From: Prorocentrum cordatum
Taxonomy: Eukaryota; Sar; Dinophyceae; Prorocentrales; Prorocentraceae
Assembly: GCA_963575745.1 (NCBI GenBank)
Contig: CAUYUJ010020615.1
Span: forward strand, 1,366,470 to 1,430,469
DNA: 64,000 nt
Direction of reading: 5' to 3'
Shown here piece after piece: positions 32,380 to 46,135 of this stretch. A program made the position numbers and the translations under genes. The notes under the pieces are model-generated. The model was not told the origin of the DNA. It worked only from the letters and a program-made list of their open reading frames with translations, and did not search any database. Positions within the stretch are counted from its first letter, which is position 1; each line of letters starts with the position of its first letter.

Positions 32380-32446
32380 CCTCCTCCTCCTCCTCCTCCT
32401 CCTCCTCCTCCTCCTCCTCCTCCTCCTCCTCCTCCTCCTCCTCCTA
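32380..32446 (+). repeat. (CTC)n microsatellite
   Basis: CTC repeats of about 65 bp. The flanks 32063-32379 and 32447-33070 show no supported gene; the right flank is less GC-rich and has only short open frames. Confidence 0.95.
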
Positions 32447-33074
32447 GGCAGCGTGCGGCTCCAGGAAGAGGAGCCCTCCAAGGAATGAGTCCCGCGTGGC
32501 CCCCCCGTCGCACGTGGCGCGTAATCTCTTGCGGGAGGTAATTGGCGGAATCTCAGTGGTGCGATCTACGTGGTGCCATGTAGCGCACGCGCTGTGGTAC
32601 AATGTGCAGTACAAGTTAGATACCATGCATGCAAGGAGCAAAACATACGCGCTGCTGACAAGCAACGCGCAGCAATGACAACAGGTGATGCCAAGCAAGG
32701 GAACGCAGACCAGTGTAGATCGGCGTTGGACAAACCTCCCTTGAGTAAACCTCCCCGTAGTGAAAACGACCTGGACCGAAACCGACGGACCTGGACCCGC
32801 AAACATGACGGCCGCGACGCCCTCTCGCGAACCGAAAACGGCAAATTCCTTAAGCGACGTGTCAGGGTAGGAGGTCTATCCACCTCCGAAAAGAGCAGCG
32901 CAGTGCAACGCAGTGCGAACCAGCGCACGACACCGCAGTGCAAAAAGCAGCCAGGCGCAGCAATGGCCCCAAGGTGCCCCCGGGATTCCCGCGGAGGACC
33001 CCACGGACTCCGGAGTGCCCCGAGGACCCTCACGAGGCCCACGGGGCCTAGAGGCTCCAAAATTCAGCGGTGAG

Positions 33075-33260
33075 CCCGGGGGGAAAGGAGGAGTGGCGGG
33101 CCTTCTCAAAGGCTCGGAAGTCTCCCGGCCTTCTGGGAAGTCTTGTAATCCTGATCCCCGATGGCACGGGAAACTTCTCAGAAGGCGCGAGGGCTTCTGA
33201 GAAGTCCTGCAGCCTTCTGAGAAGGCCTTCTCCTTCTCATTTCCCCCCCTCGCTCGCCGC
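33075..33260 (+). repeat. CTTCTNAGAAG hairpin-cluster repeat, copy 2
   Basis: GAGCCCGGGGGGAAAGGAGG, CCTTCTCAAAGGCTCGGAAG, CTTCTGAGAAG words and CCTTCTCCTTCTCATTTC follow the order of 10890-11100 closely. Confidence 0.75.
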
Positions 33261-33297
33261 CGAAAATGGAGCGAAAGGCTGGGGGCACCTTGGGCAG

Positions 33298-33510
33298 GAG
33301 AGCCCAGAATCGACTCGATGATATAAGTAAGATCGGCGAGCGACATGCATCGGATCGGCGGAAATCGGCAGCAGCGTCGGGAAAAGTCGGATCGGCGGAC
33401 ATCGGAAGGCTAGTGTGCCTCCGTCAAGACATCGGAACCCACATCGGAACCCCGAGCCGAATCGAATCGGAATCGGAGGCCATCGAAGTCGAATCGGATC
33501 GAACTAGAGG
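33298..33510 (+). repeat. GAATCG-rich block, copy 2
   Basis: Partner of 23005-23220. It starts directly after the hairpin-cluster repeat, whereas the other copy does not, so the two repeats move or duplicate independently. Confidence 0.8.
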
Positions 33511-33844
33511 AACAGAAGACGAGAAAACGCCATGAACAGAAACTTTTCGCGGAGCGCGCCGGGGGCGGCGCCGGAGGCGCCGCCGGGGGGCCCAGCACGG
33601 ATCCGAGAAATCCTCGCAGAGCGCCAAAAGTTTATGTTTATGGTGTTTTTTCTTCCCCGAAGGAACCGAAACGAGCCCTGCCCAGGACCAGTGGGCACCT
33701 CTGGCAGCCCCCGAGCTCGAGGGCGGGGACCCTCGGGCGCCCACGGTGGCGTCCTCGGCCCAAGGCCCGTGGCCGAAGGGGCGGGGCTCGAGGCATGGTC
33801 CGCCGAGGCAGCGGCGGGTGCCTGCCCGTGGGACGCAGGCAGAC

Positions 33845-34405
33845 ATAACACAGTCGGAACCTACAGTCGGACTCGACTGGACAGGACACGCGAGAGGACA
33901 CAGGACCCTTCCGAGGGCCACATTGCCGCAGGCATGTAGCAAGCATGGGTCGCGAGACACAGGACACAAGGGTACCCTTGATTTGGCAGGGTCGACCTAC
34001 TAATCTGGGCCGACTGTACGGTCGGAACCTATGATAAGGAAGGTCGGTAAAGACGCAAGGGCCTTGGACGCCGGAATTGGCTCTTCTTGGGCGGCGGACC
34101 GCCAACACCCTGAAGGGCGGCCAGTGAAGACAGCAAAGGACGGGCCGCAGAGGCAAGCACGCAAAGGTACCCTAAGGACATCTGTGCGTCCTTACTTTGT
34201 GTTTTGACTGTGCGATGTGCCATCCTCTGAAGCGTGCGCCCGACCCGAACATACAGTGTACATCTGGACTTGATTGGACAGGGCACACGAGAGGTCACGA
34301 GACCCTTCCTAGGGCCACATTTTGCTACAATAATGTGGGAGGCATGGAGGCACCTTTGATCTGGCAGGGTCGACCTACTAATTCGGACCGACTGCACCCA
34401 TCTTG
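33845..34405 (+). repeat. About 395-bp-spaced tandem duplication
   Basis: ACTCGACTGGACAGGACACG, CGAGAGGACACAGGACCCTT, GGGCCACATT and TGGCAGGGTCGACCTACTAA at 33868-34003 recur at 34266-34381 (ACTTGATTGGACAGGGCACA, CGAGAGGTCACGAGACCCTT, GGGCCACATT, TGGCAGGGTCGACCTACTAA). The intervening DNA includes the 34030-34160 partner of the 8065 repeat. The interval 33511-33844 has no supported gene. Confidence 0.8.
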
Positions 34406-34748
34406 TAGTGTACCGTTTCCCGAGCGGTGTGGCCAGCAAGCGACCGTCACGAAGCTTATACTACAAGATTTCTCCGCGCGCGCGTCGCCCCTGGCGGGGG
34501 CGACGAACACATAGTATTAGCATGTTCCGACACTTCCAACGATATCTTACACTGCTGTCTGGCAGGATCTATTGCGGGCAGTTATGGTGATATCCTACAA
34601 AAATGCTTGGCGCAAGGAACTTCACAGAAGGTGGTTCCATTCGCCTTTGCGGGGTTGGGGGGATGGCTCACGGAGGGGTGGGAGACACTCCCACAATGAT
34701 GCCGAATGGAACTAATGCTCCTAACTGCCGCTGCCGCCACCAGACTGA

Positions 34749-35472
<724 letters not shown>

Positions 35473-35476
<4 letters not shown>

Positions 35477-36864
35477 TTGTGAAGGGTAGCCCGGGGGATG
35501 TTATCCGCCTGGCAAAACAACCACCAACAATGGCCATCACGGCAAGCAGCGGTAGGAACATAAGATTACGGGGGGGGGCGAAGAAGGGGGGGAGACGACG
35601 ATGCATAGGAGGAGGAGGAGGAACAAAATCAGGAATATGATAAGAGAATAGGAAGGGGGATAAGAAGGCGGGGGGCTCAAGGGACGCGCAGACTTTAATG
35701 CTAAACAGGAGCTTTTTTGTTTTTTTGGGGGGGGCACGGCAGGATTCAAGACGTCCTGCGGTTACCCATTCCGATCGTGCAAGTCTGTGGACTCTAACAA
35801 CAGAGCGCCGATACTGCTCCCCCCCTCGGACCACTGCTGGGGCGCGTCCAGACCTGCATTGCGAGGCGAATGCAGCTGTGACGACGAGGGCATCGGCACC
35901 CTCCTTCCTCCTCCGACTTCTGATCCCCCCCCCCGCAGGGGGCGGCGAAGGGGCATAGCTGGGGCGGCGGCCCCTGGGCGAAGCACGCGCCGCCCGGCTG
36001 CCCCGAGCCCTGCTGATGCATCCCGCCGCCACCCTCCGCGCGGCGCGGCTTGCCAGATTCGAATGAAAGGCCCCGCCGCTCGTCTTCGTCGGCTTCGTCT
36101 TCGTCTTCGTCTTCGTCGTCGTCGTCGGCGGCGGCGGTTGCGTCTCAATTCCCCCCTTCAGCGCGCCGCCCAAAGAGAGAAAATCATGGCCCATGACACG
36201 TGCGCGGACGAGGGGGGGGGGCAGGCCAGGTGACGCCTCGAAGGAAGAAAATGATGCGGACCAGGGAACGTCTCGAGGGGGGGTGGGCCAAGGATCGTCT
36301 CGAGGGGGGGGGGGGGGGGCAGGGAGCGTCTCGAAACAATACGCTGCGGCCCCCCGATGGGCCGTGGCGTAACATGGAGGGCCGTAGGTGGGGTGGTGTC
36401 GCTTGTTTGTTGGAGGAAGAAAAGCGGGGTCACGAAACCCGAGAGATGCCTTGGCCCTGGGCACGATATCCAACCACCCTGGATCCTCCCCGCCTTGACG
36501 CCCCCGAGCGGGGGGGGGGATGTGGGTCGCCCCCCCTTGGCCCGCCAAATGGGGGGCGCACACCTCGTCGCCTCCTCCGCGCCGACCTCCCTCGTCGAAC
36601 CCTCGGCTCCGTCCCCCCGTCTCCTCCTCCGCCGTCCAACCGACACCTCCTCCCCTCCACCTGCCTCGGCTCCCTCTCCTCGTCCTCTTCCGCGCCTGCT
36701 CAAGGGAAACCAACAGGTGCTGATACCGCTACTCCCCACACCTCTCCCGGGATGCGTTCATGCTCCTCCTCCCGATCTCCTACGTCCCTCCTCCTCATCC
36801 CTTCCTGCTCCTCGTCCACCCCGCTTTAGGCGGCGTGCTCAAGGGCAGCGGGGCAGGGGGAGAA
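35473..36864. other. No gene; GTC/TTC run at 36080-36135
   Basis: GC-rich sequence with several G-runs (36207-36216, 36302-36319). A TCGTCTTCGTC run lies at 36080-36135. Near 35847 is a weak relative of the 491/747 block. Confidence 0.45.
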
Positions 36865-36955
36865 GGGACAGCTTCTTAGAAAGAGGCTGTTTCTTAGAAG
36901 GCGCCGGCCCTAGATCTTTAGACAAGGCCCGCGCCTTCTGAGAAGCAGGAACCTG
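36865..36955 (+). repeat. CTTCTTAGAAGG hairpin-cluster repeat (partner 24925-25030)
   Basis: TTCTTAGAAGGCGCCGGCC, TAGACAAGGCCCGCG, CTTCTGAGAAG is nearly identical to the copy at 24925. Confidence 0.75.
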
Positions 36956-38128
36956 TTATTTATTATTCGCGATACCGGGCGTCATCCGGGGAGGGGGGGG
37001 GAGTTCACCCCCCGATCACATCACAGCGGGAGGCCGCTGGAGATCTTAGGACATCCTCGACGAATCCGTACGAAGTCAGTGCGCATGTAGGCGAAATAGC
37101 GTGACGTCATCTGGGGGAACGGGGGGGAGGTGGCTTGGGGGCCTCCAGCGCCCGAGAGACTGCAATAGAGTCGGACCTAGGACATAATGACACTCATCAA
37201 AAATCATGATACCATCGACCAGCCAAAACACGCAGAGCATCTCAGGGTGCCCTCCCCAAGATGCACGAGAACGTCCGACAAACACGTAGAACACTAGGGC
37301 ACCCTCCTCGAACCCGCCTCGATCTTATACCTCGGCACGACTGCACAAAGCATGCCCTCCGCCACCTCCGCCTCAAAAAGCAGCGGGCACAGTTGCAAAC
37401 CGAAGGCAAGCACTGAAAACAAATATTGAAATACCCCAAAATCTGCTTTCAACATGTTGTGCCTTCAACGATGTTTGCCTGCAGTGAGCTCATTGCCGCC
37501 GTCTCGGCTGATGGCGCCTGGCCAAATCAAGACTCTCAACTATTTCCCCCTAGATCTGATAAAACATACGCCAAGCTGGAATGATTCGCATCAACTGATC
37601 CTCTATTCCAACCGCGTCGAAGCTCCACCACAAGGATATCACCGTGTATCTGTTTGCATTCAGGAGCAATATCGACAGCCTGCCAATGCGGTCAAACATG
37701 CTGCTCACTAGTAGGCCCGACTTCAAAATCATATCTGCCCTCTGAGCTCAGGTTGTTTAAGACGTTTCCTCTTCCATCCAGGGGTATTTTAAAAGGACGG
37801 TTGAGGTGCCAGCAGATCCCACCTGCCTTCTGGGCGCAGGTGGTCGACCGACTGGTTTGACACATCAACGGCTGCTGCCTTTTCGCCTTACCGTTTCCGA
37901 TGGGACTTCGAAACCTCCACATGGCTCCAAAATTGGCCAAGAAAGCTCCGCCTATTGATTCCCAGTGGCTGGCGCACCTGGCGCGGCTGGAGCACGTGGA
38001 ACACTGGGCGCACGTGGAACACGTGCTGCACCTGGCGCGCCTGGCACGCTTGGGTCTCCCGGGTTTGGTGCATTTGGAACCCGTGGCGTCTGCGGCGTTC
38101 TTACGCGATATGCTGACTCCCGGTGTTA
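36956..38128. other. Lower-GC stretch with a possible minus-strand exon at 37550-37732
   Basis: At 37550-37732 (minus) a 60-codon frame reads like protein (FDRIGRLSILLLNANRYTV, DAVGIEDQLMRI). The next frame upstream (37692-37900) also reads plausibly. I recognise no family and see no clear splice signals. GGCGC/CTGGCGCG repeats lie at 37968-38045. Confidence 0.25.
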
Positions 38129-38800
38129 CGTATATGTTGGGAGGGCGGGTGGGAGTGAGCAAGACGGCTTGCGGGCGGGTGGGCAGCTTGACCCCTCCCC
38201 CTACCCTCTCCCCCTGGGTCTGGACACGGGCACTCGCTGCTAGTCAGAGCGTCCAGGATGGCCTCAACGAGAACGCAATGAAACAAGCTTTGCTTTGGGG
38301 GCCATGCTCGCCTCCTGGGGGCCGCGATCGCCTCCAAAATGGCCAAAAGACGACCCACAAAGCTTCCAAAGGGCGCGACGGGGACCCTTAGAGGAGCCCA
38401 AGATAGTTACCCCAAGAGGCCCCTACGAAGCCCCCAAGAGTCCCACAGGAGGGACCCCCTCCAAAAGCGGCCCCGACGAGGCCGCACGAAGCCCCCTCAG
38501 AGGCACGCAGCACGCTCCAAAGAGGCCCCCCAGGAGACCGCAAAAAAGGCCCCGAAACGCCCCCAAGAGACCTGCAAGAGTTCGGGGCAGCTCCGCTGGG
38601 CATCGTGACTGGATGGGCTGCCAGGGATGCGCGCGGCAATACCACAGACTGCGCGACAGCGAGCACTCTGGAAAGGACGAAGGTCCGAGAGGAACTCGCA
38701 CGGCCCCCGGGGCGCCATCCGCGTCAATGTGGTCCCCAGGGCTCCAGACGGGCTCCTCTGACATCCCCAAAGGCTCCCAGGAGACCGCCAAACGGAACTC
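38129..38800 (+). repeat. About 0.65-kb two-copy dispersed element, copy 2
   Basis: GTTGGGAGGGCGGGTGGG, GCTTGACCCCTCCCCC, CCCCTGGGTC, CAGAGCGTCCAGGATGGCCT, CAACGAGAACG, a CCAAGAGGCCCC-type minisatellite (38385-38580) and CTGGGCATCGTGACTGGAT follow the order of 15024-15700. Confidence 0.7.
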
Positions 38801-40660
38801 CGAACTCCCAAACGGCTCCCGAGAGGCTCACATCCTAGAAGCCCATGGTATTCCTACCCATGCGCCCACCTAATATTGCACCCCACAACCCAGGCACAGT
38901 TGCAGAATAAGCCAGAGGTCGCTGAATAAGCCTCCTAATGTAACGCAACCGAGCTTGCCTTGGGACGGCTGGTGTTGTTCTCGCATATTGCCTCGACTAC
39001 TTCGGTCATTCGCTTGCGTCGCTCGCTCGCTATCTGCATCGTCTGCGTACTTGCCCTTTTGCTTACGTGACTCCTTGTTGCGTCATTGCTTCTTTGCCTG
39101 CTTTCAATCGTCGCTGCTTGGACGCGGCCTCGCAACCGTCCTTCCACGACTCCATGCCCACAATGTTGTTTGCATGGCGGCCTTGTTCTTGCTCGGCTGA
39201 TCGCATGTATCGGCACTGTGTGCGGACTTGCCTGATTGATCGGCGCCGCTGTTGCGATATCTGTTTGCTTGCTCTTGCTTGCGGTGCTCCATGTTGCTAA
39301 CTTCAGATAATGTTTCGGATCGGCAATGGTAGATATGGTATGAATGTTTATCTGCTGGTCAAATGGAGAGCTCAACTGATATGCAAAACCACCCGGATAT
39401 GATATGGCTCATGGTCCCTTCGTCTCTGTACGCGTGGGTGTCGAATGTCAGCCTCTCAACAGTTGCGCCAATTCACAGGCAGACTTGGACGCCTGAGAAG
39501 GACGCAGCAAACACTGGGACGATGTTAAACCACGATGTTGTTCAAAGCCGAAAGCGACCGCTGTTGGGCCTGCGCTTCTCAACTACAAAGGCGGACGACG
39601 CCCGTAAAGATACCGAGAACGAACCGCTTTCAAGTTGGACGAGATCCGCGTGCTGGTCGTCGTCCTCATTCCTTCTGTCCGCACTTGTGTGCCTTCCTCA
39701 ACTGATCCGAGGCCCGAATGGAGCCGGGAGCCGATGCTCCATGGAGGTCATGGATGTGTGCATCGTTGAGGCCTCCGGGGCCTGTAACTTGCAACATCCA
39801 CTGCCTCCTGGGACCCTGGGATCATGGAACATCGCTTCCCCAGGCTGTGGATGTGTGCAAGCTCTGACCTCAGAGCAGACCCATGAAAGTCCCCCCTGCG
39901 TGCCGCCCAGCCTGCATCATGACAGGCACCATCTGGGGAGGCGGAGGGCGGCGCGCGCGGAAGTCGCAGCGGAGCCCCGCCACTCGACCGCATTCTACTG
40001 CCTGGATGCCCTCTTCGACTGCTCTTCGGGCGCGCGAACGCGCGGCGAGTGCGAGTAGACTGCGCGTGGGGCAAAGGCGAGCTGCTTCGACCTGCCACCT
40101 AAGCTTTTCGCTCGACCCTCACCCGTCTCACCTCCTACGCCCGTCGACCGATTATTCTAGCTCCGCCTGGCCTCCACCCGACGACCTCCGCCAAAGCCTC
40201 CCCGCACGGCCAGGACAATAGCCCCTCATTCTAACGCCAGCAGGGAGAGTCGGCCACACTTTCAGAAGAAGACAGATCCCTGGGATCTCCAAGGGCCATC
40301 CGTCCGTGAGAGCACACGGGCGGGCATGGCTGAGCTGGAATTTCTAAAGATCTCCTCAAGGGCTGGAATCCTGGATGCAAACGCCCATCCCTGAAAACAT
40401 GCCCCCATTCTCCCGAAAAGGTTACAAGGTATGATATGAACCGAACCCGCCAATTGATGGGCCGTCACCTGATCAAATAACAGTTCTCGTCGCCACGGTG
40501 CGATCCACTTCGAGGTCTCTGGCAAAGCGAATGTCGTGAGAAACTTGGGAAATATCAGTATCGGTATCTGCGCCAATCTTCCTGCGGAATTCAGCCGTCG
40601 ATTGTCGAACCGCGTTATAGATAGTGATGCCCTGCGAATTGTGCCACCCTGCACCCGTAT
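38801..40660. other. No gene supported
   Basis: Balanced composition at 38880-39720, GC-richer after. Plus frame 39363-40058 and minus frame 38935-39375 are open but show no family motif. 39888-39960 resembles 24045-24110 (CCTGCATCATGACAGGCACC against CCTGCACCATGACGGGTCCC). Confidence 0.35.
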
Positions 40661-40666
40661 TGAAAA

Positions 40667-40742
40667 TACTGCTACTACTACTACTACTACTGCTACTACT
40701 ACTACTACTACTACTACTGACTACTACTGCTACTACACCCTG

Positions 40743-40834
<92 letters not shown>

Positions 40835-40835
40835 G

Positions 40836-40916
<81 letters not shown>

Positions 40917-41054
40917 GACTACTACTACTACTACTACTACTGCTACTACTACTACTACTACTACTACTACGGCTACTACACTACTACGACTACTACGACT
41001 GCTACTACTACTACTACTACTACTGCTACTGCTACTGCTACTGCTACACTACTG

Positions 41055-41136
<82 letters not shown>

Positions 41137-41327
41137 AATTACTACAACAACTACTAAAACTACTACTGCTACTACGACGACGACGACGAAGACGACGACG
41201 ACAACGACGACGACGACGACGACGGCGACGACGACTACTACTACTACTACTGCTACTACTGCTATTACTACAACGACTACTACTACTACTACTACCGCCA
41301 CCACCACAACCACCACCACTACGACTG

Positions 41328-41419
<92 letters not shown>

Positions 41420-41446
41420 GCTACTACTACTACCACCGCCACCACC

Positions 41447-41482
<36 letters not shown>

Positions 41483-41535
41483 GCTACTACTACTACTACT
41501 ACTACTGCTACTACTACTACTACTACTACTACTAT

Positions 41536-41568
<33 letters not shown>

Positions 41569-41618
41569 CACTACTATTACTACTACTACAGCTACGACTA
41601 CGGCTACGACGACGACTT

Positions 41619-41650
<32 letters not shown>

Positions 41651-41719
41651 GCTACTACTACTACTACGGCTACGGCTACGGCTACGACTACGACGACTAC
41701 GACTACGACTACGACTACG

Positions 41720-41769
<50 letters not shown>

Positions 41770-41776
41770 CACAACA

Positions 41777-41822
<46 letters not shown>

Positions 41823-41832
41823 ATAATAATAA
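40667..41832 (+). repeat. Long (TAC)n array, about 1.17 kb
   Basis: Like 34749-35472 but longer, with variant islands (GAC at 41175-41235, CCA/GCC at 41295-41325 and 41430-41455, TGC and GGC words) and an (AAT)n end at 41820-41833. The two arrays lie 5.2 kb apart in the same orientation. Confidence 0.98.
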
Positions 41833-43209
41833 TGCTACACATTATTAGAAACAATAATTATAAGAATCCAAGCTAGCATCGCGATTACAACATCGACGTC
41901 TGCGACTGCTACTACTACTGGTACTGCTCCGACTCCGAATGCTACGACTAATACTACTGCTCATACGACTACCACCGCGGCAACGATTGGCATTAGTCAT
42001 GCTTCACCGTTTTGGTAACATTTCCCCCATTGTTACGCACGTTGCAACTCCATTGCAACATTTAGCCAATGCTCGAATGAGATTGTCACAGGAGCATGGC
42101 ACCTAAACGGCTGTCATACCTAGTCAAAATTCAAAACGAGACGGTCCAAAAAGAAAACTAGATTACTTCAATACGAAACCTATACAGTCCCCGTGTGGGC
42201 AAACCAGCACAGGCCTCATTGGAAACCTGAACAACTTCCACCTGGGACCAATACGCACCTCACGCGGCATCTAGCTACAGTTCAACTGGCAGCTCTCAAA
42301 GGGACAGCGCGCCTACCAAATGAGCACAGTACTTGTATCATGCGATGTCTGGTCGGTCCCCGTGCGGTGAATGTAAAACTTTCCACAGGACAGCACTACA
42401 ATTCCCATGTGGATAATAAACAACTTACGAATGAAAACTCTATGCTCCTCATGTGGAAGGTCTACACTTCCTATTTGAAGCAAGTGCAATATAGTGTGGC
42501 GCCAGTGCGTCCCCCATACGACAACTAGGCACTACCCCTGTGAACACCAGCACAACCCAACGCGAAATCAGAACAATTACCAGGTCCCAAACTCACTGCT
42601 CTCACATGACACCTGCACACGTATACTTCGATGCCTCTACATTTCGGCGCTTCAACTATACGCGTCTCACTTGCACCTTACAACTGCAACGAGGAATTTA
42701 CCGTTGTTCGACAATTTGCATGTGGACACAAGCCGGGCCAACACTGATCTTCAAGTTGACAACCCTTGGATAGACACTATACAACTCTCGTGAGCAAGAA
42801 ACGTACACCTATCGTATGTAAGTTCCACTGTTCACCCACATGGATGCGCACACTTCAAATTTCGCATCTGACAACTAAGCACGTTCCAAATGCCAGTGGC
42901 TCAATATAATATGACACATCTGATTTTGTCAACAAGAACATGCGCTTCTCACTGGGATGATCTGCAAATTTCATGTGAAACGTACAAGTCTCTGGCGACC
43001 GCTCGCACTTCTCATAGTCCCTGTATTCAATTCGCTTACGAACCTACGCAACTCCCAAATGAAAGTTGCACAATATCCAAATGAAGACGACCTAATACGA
43101 ACTATATACACCTTACGTGTGGGGAACTGCAGAATTCCAGGGATTCTGGTGACTTCTCAAAAACGCTCCGCAATCACAATCCTAGCGTATGGCCCAAGAT
43201 GGCGGATTG
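41833..43209. other. AT-richer region, possible very old satellite
   Basis: The GC content drops here. Words such as GACAACTAAGCAC, CAACTTACGAATGAAAACTC, CCAAATGAGCACAGT and CCAAATGAAAGTTGCAC recur irregularly, suggesting a decayed tandem repeat of roughly 60-70 bp. The period is not certain. No gene was recognised. Confidence 0.3.
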
Positions 43210-43842
43210 CAATTGGTACTCATCAACTTTGCGGTCCGTTGAGATGTGTCCCTGTCTGTTGTGGTTGGGACCCATGGTTTGCGATTGGTCCGTCATGCAG
43301 GCTTGCACCCGTGGCGGGGTAACGGTCACGTGCCAGGCGCGCCGCGAGGCGTCCCAAGGGCGGCCTGGTATTTGGCGAGTCGGAGCAGCTGGGGTGGGCC
43401 CCCCCCACCCCTTGTGGCGAGCAGGCCTCGACCAAGGGGGCACCTCGACCAAGCCTTCCAGCGAGCTGACCTGGGTGGAGTACGCTTTCAGCTGCGTCCG
43501 AGCAGCTGCACAGAGGCATCTGGCAGGCACTGCTGCTCGCGACCCGAGCTGTGGCACGGGAGCCGAACTGACAAATTTCAAAGCACGAAGAGAATCGTTA
43601 ACATACATATAGGAAGACAAGAACACTGCTGCAACGTCTATCCCGCAATTGACGCCCAAGCGCGCTGCTGACGAATCTGACGAACCCCCCATGACATTAC
43701 AACGAAGGCCTACCCTTCCCCATCTTCACAACCATCGCGCCTTCCCACACAGACGCCCGCCCCAACTGGATGCCGCCCCTCCTCATTCCTCCCCACCATC
43801 CCAGTCCCCATTTGGCAACCGTCGCTCTTCGTGCCTGCCTTA
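43210..43842. other. No gene supported
   Basis: Several overlapping frames on both strands are open; none has a recognisable domain. Confidence 0.35.
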
Positions 43843-44012
43843 AGGGGGGGAAGCCTCGATCTGGAATCGGCGATACCTCGCCGACAGATCGGCGAAAGGC
43901 CCCCGATAGCGAAACCGTACGTTCTTGCGCAGGGCGGGCTGTCGGGCCCCTCTCGGCGATCCATGGGCAATGGCAAAAAGGGGTTGGGGAACGATGCATC
44001 CCCCCCGGATCG
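43843..44012 (+). repeat. 165-bp 'ATCGGCGAT' element, copy 4
   Basis: GGAATCGGCGATACCTCGCC, GACAGATCGGCGAAAGG, CCCGATAGCGAAACCGTACG and GCTGTCGGGCCCCTCTCGGC follow the family order. It is immediately followed by a copy of the GTATCGAGGAATG repeat. Confidence 0.75.
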
Positions 44013-44017
44013 GGCCG

Positions 44018-44215
44018 GGCGAAAGGGGGGGATAGCAAAGGGGGGGGGAGAATCAGCTCGCGTAGCTGATTTTCCTGGCGCCTCCCGGCGCCGGGAGGCG
44101 TATCGAGGAATGGGCCCGGCGGCGGGGCCGACCGAAACCAGCTGCATGCAGCAGATTTCGTAACCCCCCCTTTCCCTATCCCCCCCATTTCGTTCGGCCC
44201 CCCCCGAGCCCCTCA
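44018..44215 (+). repeat. GTATCGAGGAATG dispersed repeat, copy 3 of 3
   Basis: AATCAGCTCGCGTAGCTGAT T forms an 8-bp perfect stem here. GCGTATCGAGGAATGGGCCC, GCGGCGGGGCCGACCGAAAC, CAGATTTCGTAACCCCCCCT and TTTCGTTCGGCCCC follow in the family order. Confidence 0.7.
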
Positions 44216-45069
44216 CTTTGCCGTCTGGACTTCGGGTCATAACTCCGCTCTGCGGCAACCGTTCGGGAGGTCTCGCGCGCCCCGTTTGATTCACGCTCTC
44301 GGCGAGGCGCAGCTGCTGGAGAGAGCACACCGAGGCCGGGAAACCGCCGTGAACCGACGGACACGTCTGCGCGACTGGCCCGAAGTTGGGAACCCGAGAA
44401 CCGACGAAAACGCCCGAAAACCTCGAACTTCGAACCGAAAACCTCGAGCCTTATCCCCCAAAAACGTTGCCCCTCTCAGATGGCGCCATCCGAACCCTAC
44501 CTCCACGTTCTCCTGAATCGGTGGGAGTCTGGTGTGGGGTTCGTAATTCGCAATGTGTTCGCCAAGTTCCGAACCCTACCCCGCCGCCCATCGAGTTGCC
44601 TGAATCGGGAACCACGCGCATATACACTAAGATATCTGGGCCCTGTCCCATTGGGCTTCACAGAAACGCCACGGGACAACGTACAGTGTTTGCTTTTCTG
44701 GCCGGCTCTCCCAAAAAACTACACTGTGCTTGGGCCGCCATTTGCCACGGAGTAGTGAACAAAGATGACATAGCAGAGTGGACACACTCCTGGCCCCAAT
44801 GAATCGATGACCAGCGAGGGTAGGATTCGGATTTCGCTGCCGACCTGCCCTCTCCGGCCAGGGGACAGGACTCGGCTATACGCAAGAGTGACCCGACGCA
44901 AGAATGACCTTGGTGCGCGGCTTCAGGGGAAATGGCTGGGGCGAAGGGGCCAAAGCCAAGCGCGCAAGCCGCCGCTACCGCTTCGCGCGCAGCGCCCGGG
45001 TGGCCCCAGTGGGCCCGCACCAAGGGTCACTCCAGCGTGAGGTCACTCGAAGGACGCGCGGCGGGCTCG
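44216..45069. other. No gene supported
   Basis: ACCGAAAACCTCGA-type words recur at 44390-44455. No domain or RNA gene was recognised. Confidence 0.4.
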
Positions 45070-45185
45070 GCCGGCCTGCGTCCCGAACTTCGGGGAGGCG
45101 CCCATCGGGCTGCTGACCGGGACCTCTCGGGCGCCCCGCGAGCCGCTGCAGGCCCCGCGGCAGCCACCCCGCACGGGGGGGGCGC
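45070..45185 (+). repeat. Dispersed repeat (partner 27926-28045)
   Basis: Carries the identical 20-bp GGCCTGCGTCCCGAACTTCG head and the same following order. Confidence 0.75.
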
Positions 45186-45300
45186 CGATGCCCCGCGACC
45201 GCGCCCGATCTTCCGCTGGCCTCTGCAGCCTGGGCCGGCAAAATGGGAGCCGCACATGATCCTGGGCCGAGGGCCCACGGGCCCCCCAAATGGGATGGGG

Positions 45301-45305
45301 GGGAC

Positions 45306-45337
<32 letters not shown>

Positions 45338-45365
45338 CGACGACGATGACGACGATGGCAACGAA

Positions 45366-45396
<31 letters not shown>

Positions 45397-45530
45397 GCGA
45401 CAACGGCGACGACGACGACGACCTCGACGAAGTCGACGACGACGACGACGGCGGCGGCGGCGCCGACATCTGGAGCCCTCCGACGACGACGACGGCGGCG
45501 GCGACGACGACGACCTCCGGAGCTCTCCTG
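45301..45530 (+). repeat. (GAC)n microsatellite cluster
   Basis: GAC repeats with ATG, GGC and CTC interruptions. Open frames here encode poly-D, poly-T and poly-R only. Confidence 0.95.
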
Positions 45531-45825
45531 GAGCACCACAGTACCACGCCACACACGCCACACTCACAGCACCACACCACTCCCACAGTGGGGGGGGAGA
45601 CCCATCGTGGTGGGGGGGGGCCGATGCCATCAGCATGGTTGGGGAGGGGGCCTGGACGTGGATCATATATACATCCTCAGGCCCCAGCTTTTCTCTCGGA
45701 GTGAAAATGTGACAGCACCAACGGATCTAATTGGATCGGATTATATTTCTGTGTTGCGCGGTTCCAATGTCCCACGTGTGAAAGCCCAGTGGATCCATTT
45801 ATGTCCTTGAATGAACTTATTATAC

Positions 45826-45965
45826 GAAACCCGCCGGCCCCCTTGTGGGGCCACCTGGCTGCAGGACCAGGCTTTGCGGTTCCCTGCGCCAGTTCCAGTT
45901 TCCACTGTTACAATTCTGCTTCGTGTTGCTTGTCGTTCCTTGTTGTAGACCGCGCGAGGGGGGGG
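45826..45965 (+). repeat. Dispersed repeat, copy 2 (partner 1190-1365)
   Basis: See 1190-1365. This copy lies just upstream of the 46-51-kb satellite domain. Confidence 0.6.
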
Positions 45966-46014
45966 AGCCGAAAACCTCCTAGGGGTCTCAGAATTTCTGG
46001 GGGGGTCGAAATTG

Positions 46015-46135
46015 ACACCCCTCACGCAGATCGGTGGGGTCAGGGTCCAAAAACAAATAGGATTTGTAACATTTCTGCAATTCGGCGGCACCCCTTACGT
46101 AGATCGGCGGGGTCAGGGTACAAAAACATGATCGA
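46015..46135 (+). repeat. 73-bp CAGATCGGCGGGGTCAGGGT repeat, 2 units
   Basis: ACCCCTCACGCAGATCGGTG followed by GGGTCAGGGTCCAAAAACA and an AACATTTCTGCAATTCGGCG end; a second unit follows. The same 73-74-bp unit forms arrays at 48340-48615 and 49785-49855. Confidence 0.85.

Noticed and set aside
38935-39375. 147-codon minus-strand ORF and overlapping plus frames as a host gene
   Set aside because: Composition is plausible, but there is no domain, no splice pattern and no homologous copy in the window to support it.
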